Source of the DNA: Bacteroidota bacterium
GTDB taxonomy: Bacteria > Bacteroidota > Bacteroidia > AKYH767-A > OLB10
Length of the DNA stretch: 64,000 nucleotides
NCBI GenBank assembly: GCA_016713925.1
Contig: JADJOH010000006.1
Location: 124,001-188,000 of the forward strand
Direction: 5' to 3'
Position 1 is the first letter of the stretch; each line of letters begins with the position of its first letter. Below, piece after piece: positions 1 to 9,854 of this stretch. The notes under the pieces are model-generated. The model searched no databases, was not told where the DNA came from, and saw only the letters and a list, made by a program, of their open reading frames with translations. Made by a program: the position numbers and the translations under genes.

Positions 1-61
1 ATTGTGAATATTTTTTTGCAACGAATAAAGCCCGCCCGTTTTTGATTGGTAATTTTGTGCC

Positions 62-1468
62 ATGATAAAGTATTCCGATGCGCTAAGCAAAGTACAATTG
101 GTGGAGTTGAATCAAATTTGTGGAGAAGGCAATGTGCTGTTTAAAACAGAGGATAAGGAAGTTTATGGTAGTGATGAAACCGAGGATTTTCATTTCGTTC
201 CTGCGGTCGTCGTAAAACCCGCCAATGCGGATGAGATTTCTGCGATTTTAAAGCTGGCCAATCGGGAGAAAATCCCGGTAACTCCCCGCGGTGCCGGTAC
301 CGGACTCAGTGGTGGAGCCCTGCCTGTTTTCGGCGGAATTGTTCTCTCTACTGAACGACTGAATAAAATTATTGAAATTGACGAAAGAAATCTTCAGGCT
401 ACAGTCGAACCGGGGGTGATCAATCAGATTTTCAGAGATGCGGTGGAAGCAAAAGGTCTCTTTTATCCTCCTGATCCGGCCAGCAGAGGGAGTTGTTTTT
501 TGGGAGGAAACCTCGCCGAGAATGCCGGAGGACCAAAAGCAGTGAAGTATGGCACGACGAAGGATTATGTGCTCAATTGCGAAGTGGTATTACCGACCGG
601 CGAAATTATCTGGACCGGCGCGAATGTGTTGAAAAATTCAACCGGTTATAATCTGACGCAGTTGATTGTGGGGAGTGAAGGAACCCTGGGCATCATTACA
701 AAGATCGTTTTTCGTCTGATTCCTCTGCCTACACAAAATTTATTGATGCTGATTCCTTTTTTCTCGCCCGAGAAGGCTTGTGAGGCGGTTTCTGCGGTCT
801 TTCGTGCCGGTTTTACACCCAGTGCTATGGAGTTCATGGAGAGAGACGCGATTGACTTTGTATTGAAGTTTGTGGATGTGAAAATTCCGGTTAAAGAGGA
901 ACATAAGGCGCATCTCCTGATTGAAGTGGATGGTCATGATATAGATGCTTTGTTTAAAGATTGTGAGCGTATCACAGAGATCATGTATGCTTACGACTGC
1001 GATGAAGTGATGTTCGCAGACACAGCGCAGCAGAAAAGCGATCTCTGGAGGATGCGTCGGGCTGTAGGTGAAGCCGTGAAATCGCATTCAGTCTATAAGG
1101 AAGAGGATACCGTTGTCCCACGTGCCGAGTTGCCTGTCCTGTTGAAAGGCGTGAAAGATATCGGTCGTAAATATGGATTTAACTCCGTTTGCTATGGTCA
1201 TGCCGGAGATGGAAATTTGCATGTGAATATTATCCGTGGTGATATGTCTGAGACCGACTGGAATGAAAAAGTTCCATTGGGCATCAGGGAGATTTTTGAA
1301 TTATGTGTCCGGTTAAAGGGTACCATTTCCGGTGAACATGGCATCGGATACGTGCAGAAAAATTACATGGATATTCCTTTTAATCCCTCTCAGTTGGATC
1401 TCCAGAAGGGAATCAAGAAGCTCTTTGATCCGAACGGCATCTTGAATCCGGGTAAGATGTTTGTCTGA
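62..1468 (+). CDS. glcD: FAD-linked oxidase, GlcD / D-lactate dehydrogenase type
   Basis: A 468-residue flavoprotein of the GlcD family, which oxidises 2-hydroxy acids such as glycolate or D-lactate. The N-terminal FAD-binding (PCMH-type) domain shows PRGAGTGLSGGALP at residues 75-88, GGNLAENAGG near 151-160 and GSEGTLGI near 202. The C-terminal FAD-oxidase domain shows GHAGDGNLHVN near 380 and SGEHGIG near 424, the usual metal and substrate-binding signatures. Length is normal for a single-subunit enzyme. The glycolate oxidase partners GlcE and GlcF are not next to it, so D-lactate or another 2-hydroxy acid is as likely a substrate as glycolate. No signal peptide. The family call is firm; the substrate is inferred only. 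Confidence 0.88.
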   Translation: MIKYSDALSKVQLVELNQICGEGNVLFKTEDKEVYGSDETEDFHFVPAVVVKPANADEISAILKLANREKIPVTPRGAGTGLSGGALPVFGGIVLSTERLNKIIEIDERNLQATVEPGVINQIFRDAVEAKGLFYPPDPASRGSCFLGGNLAENAGGPKAVKYGTTKDYVLNCEVVLPTGEIIWTGANVLKNSTGYNLTQLIVGSEGTLGIITKIVFRLIPLPTQNLLMLIPFFSPEKACEAVSAVFRAGFTPSAMEFMERDAIDFVLKFVDVKIPVKEEHKAHLLIEVDGHDIDALFKDCERITEIMYAYDCDEVMFADTAQQKSDLWRMRRAVGEAVKSHSVYKEEDTVVPRAELPVLLKGVKDIGRKYGFNSVCYGHAGDGNLHVNIIRGDMSETDWNEKVPLGIREIFELCVRLKGTISGEHGIGYVQKNYMDIPFNPSQLDLQKGIKKLFDPNGILNPGKMFV

Positions 1469-1545
1469 TTTTTCTCGTTCAGCGCTGTTTTGTGACAGTT
1501 CAGCACATTCCGGCAACTTTTAGCGACTGTTTTGCGTTAAATAGC

Positions 1546-3015
1546 ATGAAAAAGAACTGCTGTTGAAGAATTTCATTGTATTTGCTTTCGCATTCATGTC
1601 TCTCCTTGCAGGGAAGGTTACTGCTCAGGAAATGTGGGGTGCGGCGAATAGTAACTATGCCGGTCAGATGGGTATGGATTTAAATCCGGCTTCGATCGCC
1701 GGTGCCCCTTATCAATGGGAAATTCATTTTCTATCAATGGATGCTGCCCTGTTGAACAATTTCATGTACCTGAAAGCGGATAGTAAAATCATCCGTAAGA
1801 GCATAGAAGGGTCAAACGTGGAAGAAGGGAAGCTCACCGATCGTTACACGAAAAACCGGATAAATTTGGTTATGTCTCGGCATTTCTGAAATACCCTTCA
1901 TTTATTTGGGTGGGGAAGAAGTTTTCTGCGGGTTTTCACGCATCGACCAGGGCGGAACTGAGTGCAAGAAATATTCCTTATCATTTGGCGAAATACCTGA
2001 AAGAAGGCTTCGATTTTGACGGTCAGCAAGGAAATAACTATGCTGTGAAAAACGCAAAGGCGGCCTACCTTTCCTGGCATGAAATAGGGCTGAGTGGTGC
2101 AGCAATAGTCAAGAATACTCCGGAATCCTATCTAACGGTAGGGCTAACCGTAAATTATAATTACGGACTGAGTGGTTTCTATGCTTTGATGAATGATGTC
2201 GATTATGTGGTGCCTTACGATTCCCTATTGGTGATTAATAATATGGATGCAACTTACGGTCATGCCATGCCCGGAAATAACCGCAACAGCTCCGATGATC
2301 CTTTGCTGAAGAGAGGGAGCGGCTATTCCTTCACCACCGGATTACAGTATTACAAAAACAGAAATGACGCGTTCTTTGATCCTTGTGCCAGGGGAAAAGG
2401 AGATAAGCCATACGATTATAAAATCGGCTTTTCGATTTTAGATGTCGGATATATCAAGTACACTACTTCCGCAATGAATTTCCGGATTGATAACAGAAGT
2501 GCTAACTGGTATGGTATAGACACTACTCAATTTCATGGTTTAATCAATACCGATTCCCTGTTAAGCGAAGAGTTCTATGGTACCCGACGCGGGACCAGAG
2601 ATGGCCGCAATTTCACGATGTTCCTTCCCACTGCTGCCAGTGTGCAATTTGACCTGCCCTTCAATGATCATCTGTTTCTGAATTTTTCAGTGATACAAAG
2701 AATCCCGCTCTCAAAATTGGCGATACGCCGATCCAATCAAATTGCAATAACACCGCGTTTTGAGTCGAGAAGATTTGAAGTGGCCTTGCCCATTTCTTAT
2801 TATGATTTTTTAAACCCAGAGTAGGAGTGAGTTTGCGTTACGGGATATTCACCATCGGAAGTGACATGGTCAGTTCCCTGCTCGGGGTTACAGATACCTA
2901 TGGAGCGGATTTTTACTTCGGCATTACCTGGAAACATTATAAAAGTTGCGGTGGGGCCAATAGAAGAAATGCCGGACGAGTTAAGAGCCTGGAAAAGTGT
3001 AAAATCAGCAATTAG
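1546..3015 (+). CDS. Outer-membrane protein, DUF5723-like, broken by three 1-base deletions
   Basis: Three reading frames read as one protein of about 490 residues. Adding one A to the A5 run at 1549-1553 gives an ATG start at 1546 and a good signal peptide ending KVTAQ. Adding an A to the run at 1851-1855 joins RYTKK to PDKFGYVSAF. Adding a T to the T6 run at 2806-2811 joins YYDF to FKPRVGVSLRYG. The repaired C-terminus (IGSDMVSSLLGVTDTYGADF) matches the barrel of the second paralogue in this window near 55.2 kb (IGSDKLGSLLGFSDVYGADI). That independently supports the repair. It lacks the TSP3/OmpA extension of the paralogue. Function is unknown; a surface or envelope beta-barrel is inferred. 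Confidence 0.7.
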
Positions 3016-3948
3016 TTACTCCTTGTAAATGGCGGTTTGAGGCCTATCTTTTTCAGTCAACCACCCTCTGTACATGCCTTCCGAATTAAATGGAAGTGAA
3101 ATATTTCCTGAATAATCAACGGCAATCAATCCTCCTTCGCCTCCGATTTTTACCAGCTTATCCTGCACCACCATGCGGCAAGCTTCTTCGAGTGAAAGAC
3201 CTTTGTATTCCATCAGGCAGGAGATATCGTAAGCGACTACGGCACGTATGAAATATTCGCCATGTCCTGTACAACTTACAGCGCAGGTTTTGTTATTGGC
3301 ATAAGTTCCGGCACCGATAATCGGACTATCTCCAATCCGGTTGAATTTTTTATTGGTCATTCCACCGGTACTGGTCGCTGCTGCAAGATTTCCCTGCTGA
3401 TCTTTTGCCACTGCGCCCACCGTTCCGAATTTTTTATTTTCAGATAGCGTATGATCGAGTTGAACTTTTCCTCCCCGAATGGCTTCCTGTAATTGCTGAA
3501 ACCGTTGTTCGGTATAGAAATATTTTTCCGATTCAAATGTAATTCCTGTTTCTTTCGCAAAGGTTTCAGCTCCCAAACCGGAAAGCATCACATGTTCTGA
3601 TTGCTCCATTACGGCACGGGCTAATACTACCGGATTCTTAATTCCTTTTACACCTGCTACTGCACCTGCATCTAAAGTATCTCCCCGCATAATCGATGCA
3701 TCCATCTCGTGTTGACCTGTTGCTGTAAAAACAGATCCGCGCCCTGCATTGAACAACGGACAATCTTCTAAACTCATCACGGCCTGCATCACAGCATCCA
3801 GCGCCGAACCTCCTGATTTCAGTATTGATTCACCTGCAACCAACGCTTCCAACAGTGCATCACGGTAGTGTTGTTCCTTTTCAGCAGTGAGTGAATTCCT
3901 TGTTATTGTTCCCGCGCCTCCATGTATAGCAAGACTGAATGTTGACAT
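3016..3948 (-). CDS. iaaA: Isoaspartyl peptidase / L-asparaginase (plant-type, Ntn hydrolase)
   Basis: This enzyme removes isoaspartyl residues from dipeptides and hydrolyses L-asparagine. The 310-residue sequence has the N-terminal IHGGAGT motif and the self-cleavage site GTVGAV with the nucleophile Thr at residue 176, which becomes the new N-terminus of the beta subunit. GGMTNK follows (residues 196-201) and HGEYFIR lies further on. These are typical of the T2 family. No signal peptide is visible, so a cytoplasmic location is likely. The gene is convergent with the outer-membrane gene upstream and their stops abut. Confidence 0.9.
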   Translation of the reverse strand: MSTFSLAIHGGAGTITRNSLTAEKEQHYRDALLEALVAGESILKSGGSALDAVMQAVMSLEDCPLFNAGRGSVFTATGQHEMDASIMRGDTLDAGAVAGVKGIKNPVVLARAVMEQSEHVMLSGLGAETFAKETGITFESEKYFYTEQRFQQLQEAIRGGKVQLDHTLSENKKFGTVGAVAKDQQGNLAAATSTGGMTNKKFNRIGDSPIIGAGTYANNKTCAVSCTGHGEYFIRAVVAYDISCLMEYKGLSLEEACRMVVQDKLVKIGGEGGLIAVDYSGNISLPFNSEGMYRGWLTEKDRPQTAIYKE

Positions 3949-4335
3949 AGTATTTAATTAATCTTGTAAAATTAGTTTTAAGTTCTGAGACTATTTACGC
4001 TAGTATGGGACCTTAGAGGTGTGTTGATGGACGTTGAGTGTTCATGAGGATTTATTTTTTGATTGAGGTTTTTGATATTCAACCCCTTCAGGGTTCTTTC
4101 CGTGATATCTGTCGCATTTTCAAAGCATATTTACCGCATCTCACCCGCGAATCTACCACATCTCCACCTGATCTCCAGTTCAACTCCACCTCAACTCCAT
4201 TTCATCGCTACCGCAACTAAACGGCAAATGCACGACATCTATTTTTAAACATCTAACAACATATCCCAATTTATATCAACATTTCCCAACAAATGTCAAC
4301 ATATCCCAAAGTATATCAACCTATATCAAAGTGGA
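3949..4335. other. Intergenic gap with a palindromic dispersed repeat and a 20-bp tandem repeat
   Basis: No convincing gene. Short open frames here lack codon structure and any recognisable protein. The gap holds a copy of a palindromic element at 4072-4095 and a CA/TC-rich stretch leading into the 20-bp repeats at 4261-4340, both listed separately. Confidence 0.6.
4072..4095. repeat. Dispersed palindromic element, GATATTCAACCCC type
   Basis: The core AACCCCTTCAGGGTT is an imperfect palindrome preceded by TTGATATTC. Two related copies lie at 56224-56245 and 56277-56298, in the opposite orientation with GGGTTCAATATT / GGGGTTGAATATT. All three are intergenic. Confidence 0.6.
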
Positions 4336-4340
4336 TCAAC
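4261..4340. repeat. Four tandem 20-bp degenerate repeats
   Basis: Four successive 20-bp units, each ending in TCAAC: ATATCCCAATTTATATCAAC, ATTTCCCAACAAATGTCAAC, ATATCCCAAAGTATATCAAC and CTATATCAAAGTGGATCAAC. The last unit runs over the stop codon of yggS at 4336, so the array is in its 3' end and immediate downstream region. Confidence 0.7.
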
Positions 4341-5010
4341 GTACATCCCTCTCCCCAAACAACATACTGCCAATCCTGATCATATTACTTCCGCAATCCA
4401 AAGCAATTTTATAATCACTGCTCATTCCCATCGACAAGGTATCAAAGCCTTCGGGATCCATGGACATCAAGCGGCAATTGGTGAATAAATAATGCAGACT
4501 TGTAAACTCTTTTTTTATCTGCTCTTCATCGTTTGTTAGGGAAGCCATTCCCATTAATCCACGAATGCGAATATTTTCCATTTCACTTAACTCCGGATAG
4601 AGCATTAAGGCTTCGGCTTCCTGTTCATTGAAACCAAATTTTGTTTCTTCAGCTGCGATATGTACCTGCAGGAGGCAATCGATGATGCGATCTGATTTGC
4701 GGGCTTCTTTGTTGATTTCATTTAATAATTTAACACTGTCCACACTTTGAATGAGGTGAATAAAAGGTGCAATATTTTTTACTTTATTACTTTGAAGATG
4801 TCCGATAAAATGCCATCGTCCTTTGGATTTTACTTCTTCTCTTTTATCACAAAGTTCCTGCACATAATTTTCACCGAAATTAAATTGCCCCGCCTGAATA
4901 GCTTCCAGAATATCTGATGCCGGTTTTTTCTTTGATACTGCAACCAGTTTGGCCTTGTAGGGCTCCAGGTCTTTCTTTATTTTTTCAAATACCTTTTGAT
5001 TGAACGCCAT
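4336..5010 (-). CDS. yggS: YggS/PROSC family pyridoxal phosphate homeostasis protein
   Basis: A 224-residue single-domain alanine-racemase-fold protein that binds pyridoxal 5'-phosphate and buffers its level without known catalytic activity. KLVAVSK places the PLP lysine at residue 27. FGENYVQEL and WHFIGHLQSNK are family hallmarks, and SMGMSSDY and IRIGSMLFG near the C-terminus bind the phosphate. It overlaps the upstream alpha/beta hydrolase by 26 bp in the same direction, which suggests translational coupling in one operon. Confidence 0.92.
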   Translation of the reverse strand: MAFNQKVFEKIKKDLEPYKAKLVAVSKKKPASDILEAIQAGQFNFGENYVQELCDKREEVKSKGRWHFIGHLQSNKVKNIAPFIHLIQSVDSVKLLNEINKEARKSDRIIDCLLQVHIAAEETKFGFNEQEAEALMLYPELSEMENIRIRGLMGMASLTNDEEQIKKEFTSLHYLFTNCRLMSMDPEGFDTLSMGMSSDYKIALDCGSNMIRIGSMLFGERDVR

Positions 5011-5704
5011 ATTTCGAATTGAATCTGATAATTTCTTCTGCGAGGTAGTTGTGATTTACTTTTTCAAGTAGATGTGGTGTTTCCGGCATCACCAGAAGGG
5101 AAGCATTGGGTAAGGAGGAATATACATTTGCAGTTTCTTCAAGATCAACCATCATATCTCTGTCACCTACCGCTAGTCGCACCGGACAATCTATATTTTC
5201 AAAGTCGGAATGGAGGAGGGGATGCTTGCCCAGATGCAGGAGGAGATGTGAAGTTTCCGTCGATATTTTTTTCCAATCGTTAGGGGAATGGCGTTTCTTT
5301 AATGTATCGATGAAATGTGGCGACTTGCTTTCGAGAATATCCGGGTGGATGAGTTTAGACTCTTTTTCAGCAAGCTCCGTATTCCAGTTAAATTTAGTTC
5401 CTAAAGTCATGATGGATGAAAAGCAACCGGTTTTGTTTTTTTCCAGCCATAGTGCAGCATATCCTCCCATACTGTAACCGAAAACGGAAGTTCCGATCAA
5501 ATGAAATTCACTGATATGATCGAGCAAATGTTCTGCGAGGATGGGCATTGTAAGCGGATGTTCAGCAAATGCTTTTCCTCCGTGCCCCGTAAAGTCATAG
5601 CGATGAACATCGAACTCAGAGGATAGAAGACCTTCCAGTTTATCAAACTGCGATGCGGCACCTAATGCACCGTGGAGAAGTAAAATCGAAGGTTTGGTTC
5701 TCAT
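4985..5704 (-). CDS. Alpha/beta hydrolase (MenH-like)
   Basis: A 239-residue cytoplasmic alpha/beta hydrolase. LLLHGALGA near the N-terminus supplies the oxyanion region. GYSMGG holds the nucleophile Ser78, VGDRDMMV holds the likely acid, and ETPHLLEK holds the catalytic His. The lid is short, as in the MenH / 2-succinyl-hydrolase type group, but no menaquinone genes are nearby, so the substrate is unknown. It overlaps yggS by 26 bp and follows the 333-residue protein gene by 54 bp, consistent with a three-gene operon read leftward. Confidence 0.8.
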   Translation of the reverse strand: MRTKPSILLLHGALGAASQFDKLEGLLSSEFDVHRYDFTGHGGKAFAEHPLTMPILAEHLLDHISEFHLIGTSVFGYSMGGYAALWLEKNKTGCFSSIMTLGTKFNWNTELAEKESKLIHPDILESKSPHFIDTLKKRHSPNDWKKISTETSHLLLHLGKHPLLHSDFENIDCPVRLAVGDRDMMVDLEETANVYSSLPNASLLVMPETPHLLEKVNHNYLAEEIIRFNSKYGVQSKGI

Positions 5705-5758
5705 AGTAATTTCAAAATTAATGGATTTTCCTCAAGTAGAAGTTGTTATTTCTTAAAA

Positions 5759-6760
5759 TCATTTTAGCGACTGTTTGATATCATCTGCTAAGCCATCTAA
5801 AATCTTATGTTTCAGGAAGAAGAGATCAAGCTCTTTTTTTGCCTGATCGGTGATGTCACGTAGTTTTAATTGTTCCGGATTGATGTGGATGAGTAATTTT
5901 TCTATTTCCATAAGGTCATCGATCCCTGATTCTTTAAATGCTTCGGTGCACGCTACGATTTTTAATCCAATATCCTTTTGACTGCCCAGATAGTTGATCA
6001 TCCAGGATAAAGCCGCAAAGTGTTCTGTCCGGATGGTAATTGTAGAGACATCTTTCAATGCTTTGGGCATTTTCATGAAATCAGAGTTTAGTATATCCGA
6101 GCCGATGTATTGATCAGGAAAGGATTCGGGAACATTCATGTCACTTAATTGAATCATGCCACCACAAACTTGAGTATAAATACTGAGCCAACGAATTTTT
6201 CTTCGGATCTCATGTACTCCTTCTTCAATTTCTGAAGCATCTAATTTGCCATTTTTGTAATTGTCTGAAATTTTGTCAATAGTTTTTATGAGAAACTTTC
6301 CGGTTTTTGTTTTATAATCATCACCGGAAAGTGGTTCCATACTCTTTAGTGCTTTCGTGAATCGAATGAGGTGTGGTGGATTTTGTTGCATCCATTCTTC
6401 CTTTTCAAGATAGTTTTCCAGCTTTTTTGCGGATGATTTATGTTGGTCCTCAAAATGGTCAATGACTTTAGCCGGCCATTGTTTACCGATTTTTCTAATT
6501 TCAGAAAGCAATGCAAAGTGATGATCATATTGTCCGAGTTGATCTTCTGCTTCCTTAAAGATGTCATAATATTCATCAAATACTTTTTCATTATCTATTT
6601 CTCTTAAATATCTGCATGCTGCTTCCAATTTAAAGAAATGATTTCGCTCTCCTGATAAAAAGTAAGAATGTTCTTTAGCGGTGTCCTTTTTTAGTGTCGG
6701 GTCGGGATGAAGAAGACTTTCAATGTAATCAGCAACCAGATCATAGTGTTGTATTGCCAT
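5759..6760 (-). CDS. Hypothetical alpha-helical protein, possible CHAD-like domain
   Basis: A 333-residue charged, almost wholly helical soluble protein without signal peptide or membrane segment. Around residues 184-200 it reads EEGVHEIRRKIRWLSIY. This resembles the His/Arg signature of CHAD domains (VHxxRvxxRR), which bind polyphosphate. The rest is too diverged for me to assign it firmly. It is the first gene of a leftward cluster with the hydrolase and yggS. I would treat the CHAD link as a suggestion only. Confidence 0.5.
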   Translation of the reverse strand: MAIQHYDLVADYIESLLHPDPTLKKDTAKEHSYFLSGERNHFFKLEAACRYLREIDNEKVFDEYYDIFKEAEDQLGQYDHHFALLSEIRKIGKQWPAKVIDHFEDQHKSSAKKLENYLEKEEWMQQNPPHLIRFTKALKSMEPLSGDDYKTKTGKFLIKTIDKISDNYKNGKLDASEIEEGVHEIRRKIRWLSIYTQVCGGMIQLSDMNVPESFPDQYIGSDILNSDFMKMPKALKDVSTITIRTEHFAALSWMINYLGSQKDIGLKIVACTEAFKESGIDDLMEIEKLLIHINPEQLKLRDITDQAKKELDLFFLKHKILDGLADDIKQSLK

Positions 6761-6911
6761 ATTCGGTATTTGTTAAAGGGATATAGTGCATAATTACTGA
6801 GTATTTACGAGTAAATTTCAATGTGGTGTTCATAGGAAATTCATCATATTCACCCTTTTAGGGGATTGATAGAAGAGTGAGATGATCCTAGTTTTGAAAA
6901 AAATAATTAAT

Positions 6912-8096
6912 ATGAAAACGAAGATAAAAATATTTCTGGCTTGTGCAGTCCTCATGGTGCAAAGTCAGCAAGTAAACGCACAGGCAGATTGCAATACAGC
7001 TGCCGGAGTGTTAGCATTAATGGTTGCCAGGGTTGTGGTAGGAACTCCTTCAGATCCTGCTACTTTACCACCGGCATCAAATCTGCCATTTAGGATTACG
7101 TCTGAATTATTTAAAGTAGCTCAGAACGAAACCAGTAATAGTACCTGTTATCCTAAGGTTACTTATAAATTATATACTACCACAACTAGTACAGCGTTGG
7201 ATAATTTACCAAGTCTCGCATCAGCTAATGCTAACTTTGTTCCGGCTACCAATATATTGGTATCAACCATGACCAAGACGAGATCAGGAAATGTAATCAC
7301 GGCTGCCGGAAGCCGCACAAGAACGAATTATCCAACATTTAAATCAGGCAAGGGTGGATTTCCTGTTCGAAATACAGTTTATTATAGAATTGCAAAGAGA
7401 ATTACGAATTGCAGCAGCTGCTCAGGTCAGGATCCCTATGTTTTTAGTCCGGTGTATTCCTTTTTGGTTCCCAATGAACCTGCGGTTGTAGTTGTGCCGA
7501 AACAATCCGACCTTCAACCCCGTCCCACGGCAAATTCAAATGTGAATCGTCCATTGTTTAAGAATACCGGTGCTTCTCATGGTGCAAAGAATGAAACCTT
7601 TTTGCGCTTACCCAATGAATTTTGTCAGGGTCTAGGCACAGGTATACAAGTAGCTACTTATTTTTGTGGATTGATTGACTCCTGTAAGGAGTTCAAACAT
7701 TCTGTACCGCTGGGCCCTGTAGTATATGCTGCACGAAATGGCGGAGATACCACCTCTGGAACGTTTACAGTAACACTTCATCGTAAGGATAAAGTTGGAA
7801 GTAACGCTACCAGTGTATTGACTCAGGTCGCATCAAGTCAGGTACCGGCTTTGGCAGTAGGAGCACAATCTGCTAACTTTAGTTTTAATCCTAACAAGAC
7901 CGTCGATATCTACACTTTCCCAAATGATAATCCCGGTCTATGCTTTGTCCGTTGCGATCCTAATCAGGGAGGTTGCGTGGTTCCCTATCAGGAAGAGGAA
8001 TATATGGTGAAAGTGGATGGGGGGAATAATGTGTTGAATGGGGGAACCGTTCTGGAGAAGAGCGAGACGAATAACGAAGGAAATCCAATGGATTAA
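6912..8096 (+). CDS. Secreted protein with C-terminal CARDB-like domain
   Basis: I start at ATG 6912 because it begins a clean signal peptide (MKTKIKIFLA...VNAQA); the in-frame ATG at 6882 would add ten residues in front of it. The mature protein of about 370 residues has several cysteines, including TNCSSCSG. The C-terminal half resembles a CARDB domain: SDLQPRPT, NGGDTTSGTFTVTL, and the closing VDGGNNV...KSETNN pattern. CARDB domains are beta-sandwiches common in secreted or surface proteins. No T9SS tail is evident. A strong hairpin terminator follows 18 bp after the stop. Confidence 0.6.
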   Translation: MKTKIKIFLACAVLMVQSQQVNAQADCNTAAGVLALMVARVVVGTPSDPATLPPASNLPFRITSELFKVAQNETSNSTCYPKVTYKLYTTTTSTALDNLPSLASANANFVPATNILVSTMTKTRSGNVITAAGSRTRTNYPTFKSGKGGFPVRNTVYYRIAKRITNCSSCSGQDPYVFSPVYSFLVPNEPAVVVVPKQSDLQPRPTANSNVNRPLFKNTGASHGAKNETFLRLPNEFCQGLGTGIQVATYFCGLIDSCKEFKHSVPLGPVVYAARNGGDTTSGTFTVTLHRKDKVGSNATSVLTQVASSQVPALAVGAQSANFSFNPNKTVDIYTFPNDNPGLCFVRCDPNQGGCVVPYQEEEYMVKVDGGNNVLNGGTVLEKSETNNEGNPMD

Positions 8097-8114
8097 ATCC
8101 CATTTAATTGAAAT

Positions 8115-8156
8115 AAAAAGAGGCTGACCTTTATGGATCAGCCTCTTTTTTATTTA
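8115..8156. terminator. Bidirectional Rho-independent terminator
   Basis: A perfect 13-bp stem AAAAAGAGGCTGA / TCAGCCTCTTTTT (8115-8127 with 8138-8150) around a 10-base loop, with A-rich and T-rich flanks. It lies between two convergent genes and can serve both. Confidence 0.85.
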
Positions 8157-9397
8157 GTCGAGTGAATGGATCACTAACCCACTGCGTAACTTGGGTTCAA
8201 ACCAGGTTGTTTTGGGTGGCATGATTTGTCCAGTATCTGCGATGTCGATAAGTTGTTTCATGGTGACAGGATAAAGCGCAAAGGCTACCTTCATATTCCC
8301 TGAATCCACACGCTTCTTTAATTCACCGAGCCCGCGAAGTCCACCCACGAAATCAATGCGTTTGTCCTTGCGCAGATCTACGATATTGAAAAGAGGTTCC
8401 AGAACTTTTTTCGAGAGAATAGTCACATCCAGTACTCCAATCGGATCGTTATCATCATATGTTCCGGCTTTAGCAGTTAATGCATACCAATTACCATCAC
8501 TGTACATGCTGAATTCATGTAATTTAGAGGGACGGAATTCGGCATTTCCTTTTCTTCAATTGTAAAACTCTCTGCTAATTTTTCGAGCAATTGCTCCTTG
8601 CTCATCCCGTTGAGATCCTTGATCACCCGATTGTAATCCATGATGTGTAATTGGTTGTCGGGGAAATGTACCGCCAGAAAAAAATTGTATTCCTCTTTTC
8701 CGGTATGGTTGGGATTGGCCTCTCGTTTTTCTTTTCCTACGAGCGCAGCTGCTGCGGTGCGATGATGTCCGTCCGCAACATAGGTAAAGGGGACTTTAGC
8801 GAAGAGGTCAGAAATTTGTTTGACAATAGCGGAATCATCAATCACCCAAAAGGTATGTCCGATACCATCATCAGTAATCAGGTCGTACTCCGGAGTGTTT
8901 TTGACAACTGCAGCAACGATGGCATCAAGTGCGGGAACATTCGGATAAGCAAAGAAAACAGGCTCTGCATTCATATTTCCAACCCGAACATGATTCTTTC
9001 GATCTTCTTCTTTATCGGGTCGGGTGAGTTCATGTTTTTTGATGATGTCGTTCATGTAGTCATCCACTGATGCACAACCGACAATTCCATATTGCGTGCG
9101 GCCGTTCATCGTCTGGCTGTAGATGTAAAGGCAGTCTTTTTCATCCTGCTTGAACACACCATCCGATTTCATCTTCTCAAAATTATCGCGGCCTTTCTTG
9201 TAGATCTCAGGTGCGTAAACGTTATGACCATCCGGGAAATCAATCTCCGGTTTTATAACATGATAAAAGGAATATTCATCGCCATTGGCTTCAATGCGTG
9301 CTTCTTTTTCATCCAACACGTCATAGGGGCGGCAGGCTACTCGTTTAACAAGTTCTTTTGTGGGGCGGATGCCTTTAAATGCTTTCAATATTGCCAT
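8154..9397 (-). CDS. DUF1015 family protein (serine cluster), one frameshift
   Basis: About 414 residues once a missing base is restored near 8541-8542, where ATGCC-GAATTC should read MPEFRPSKLHEF. Without it the frame is split into a 306-residue and a 117-residue part. DUF1015 proteins are widespread in bacteria and in Bacteroidota sit beside serA and serC. Features seen: ACRPYDVL near the N-terminus, YGIVGCASVDDY, FTYVADGHHRTAAA near residue 210, and MPPKTTWFEPKLRSGL at the end. In the same direction upstream are serA and serC, so a link to serine or phosphoserine metabolism is inferred. The biochemical activity is not known to me. Confidence 0.82.
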
Positions 9398-9772
9398 AAT
9401 GCTTTGTCTTGAGTATAGAATTTATCTATTGGGGTTACGAAATTACGAATATTCCCTGAAGCGTGACCAAAAAGATGAGATCCCTCATCTTTCTGGTCTC
9501 TGCTTCAGGGATACGAATATACGAATTACGAAAGTGCGAATCCGCGAAAGTACGAATGTACGAAAGTACGAATGTACGAAAGGGTGAATGTGCGAAGAAG
9601 GTGAATGTGCGAAGTGGGTGAATGAGCGAAAAAGGCGAATGTGCAAAGAGGGCGAATGTGTGAAGAAGGCGATTGTTCGAAAAAGGCGAATCTATGAGGG
9701 TGTACGAAAACGGAAAAATTATGAAATTTCGAGATTCGAAAATAGTCATAAAACCTGCAAATTAGAATCTTT

Positions 9773-9820
9773 TAAACCTTGAACCTTAAACCTTGAACCT
9801 TAAACTTTAAACCTTAAACC
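9773..9820. repeat. Heptad array, TAAACCT type
   Basis: Seven near-perfect 7-bp units: TAAACCT, TGAACCT, TAAACCT, TGAACCT, TAAACTT, TAAACCT, TAAACC. The 34-bp hairpin follows directly, then two more heptads at 9865-9878. Related arrays lie at 34901-34934 and 56665-56755. Confidence 0.85.
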
Positions 9821-9854
9821 ATGAAGCAGAATCGCGAAAAGCGATACGCTTCAT
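9821..9854. repeat. 34-bp hairpin element, copy 1
   Basis: Begins ATGAAGCAGAATCGC and ends TACGCTTCAT. The outer stem is ATGAAGC/GCTTCAT, the inner stem TCGC/GCGA, and the loop GAAAA. It is identical to 56629-56662, which also abuts a TAAACCT array. Confidence 0.85.

Noticed and set aside
50..57. TAATTTTG upstream of glcD as a promoter -7 box
   Set aside because: It is only 4 bp before the ATG and has no TTG at 19-21 bases, so the transcript would start inside the gene.
4038..4248. Two 60-residue open frames before yggS
   Set aside because: They overlap a palindromic element and CA-rich DNA, lack any recognisable protein and differ in frame.
9588..9782. Open frames across the TACGAA-type array near 9.4-9.8 kb
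   Set aside because: They encode only low-complexity repeats of Glu, Lys and Arg from the DNA array, have no neighbour or start signal, and exist on both strands.
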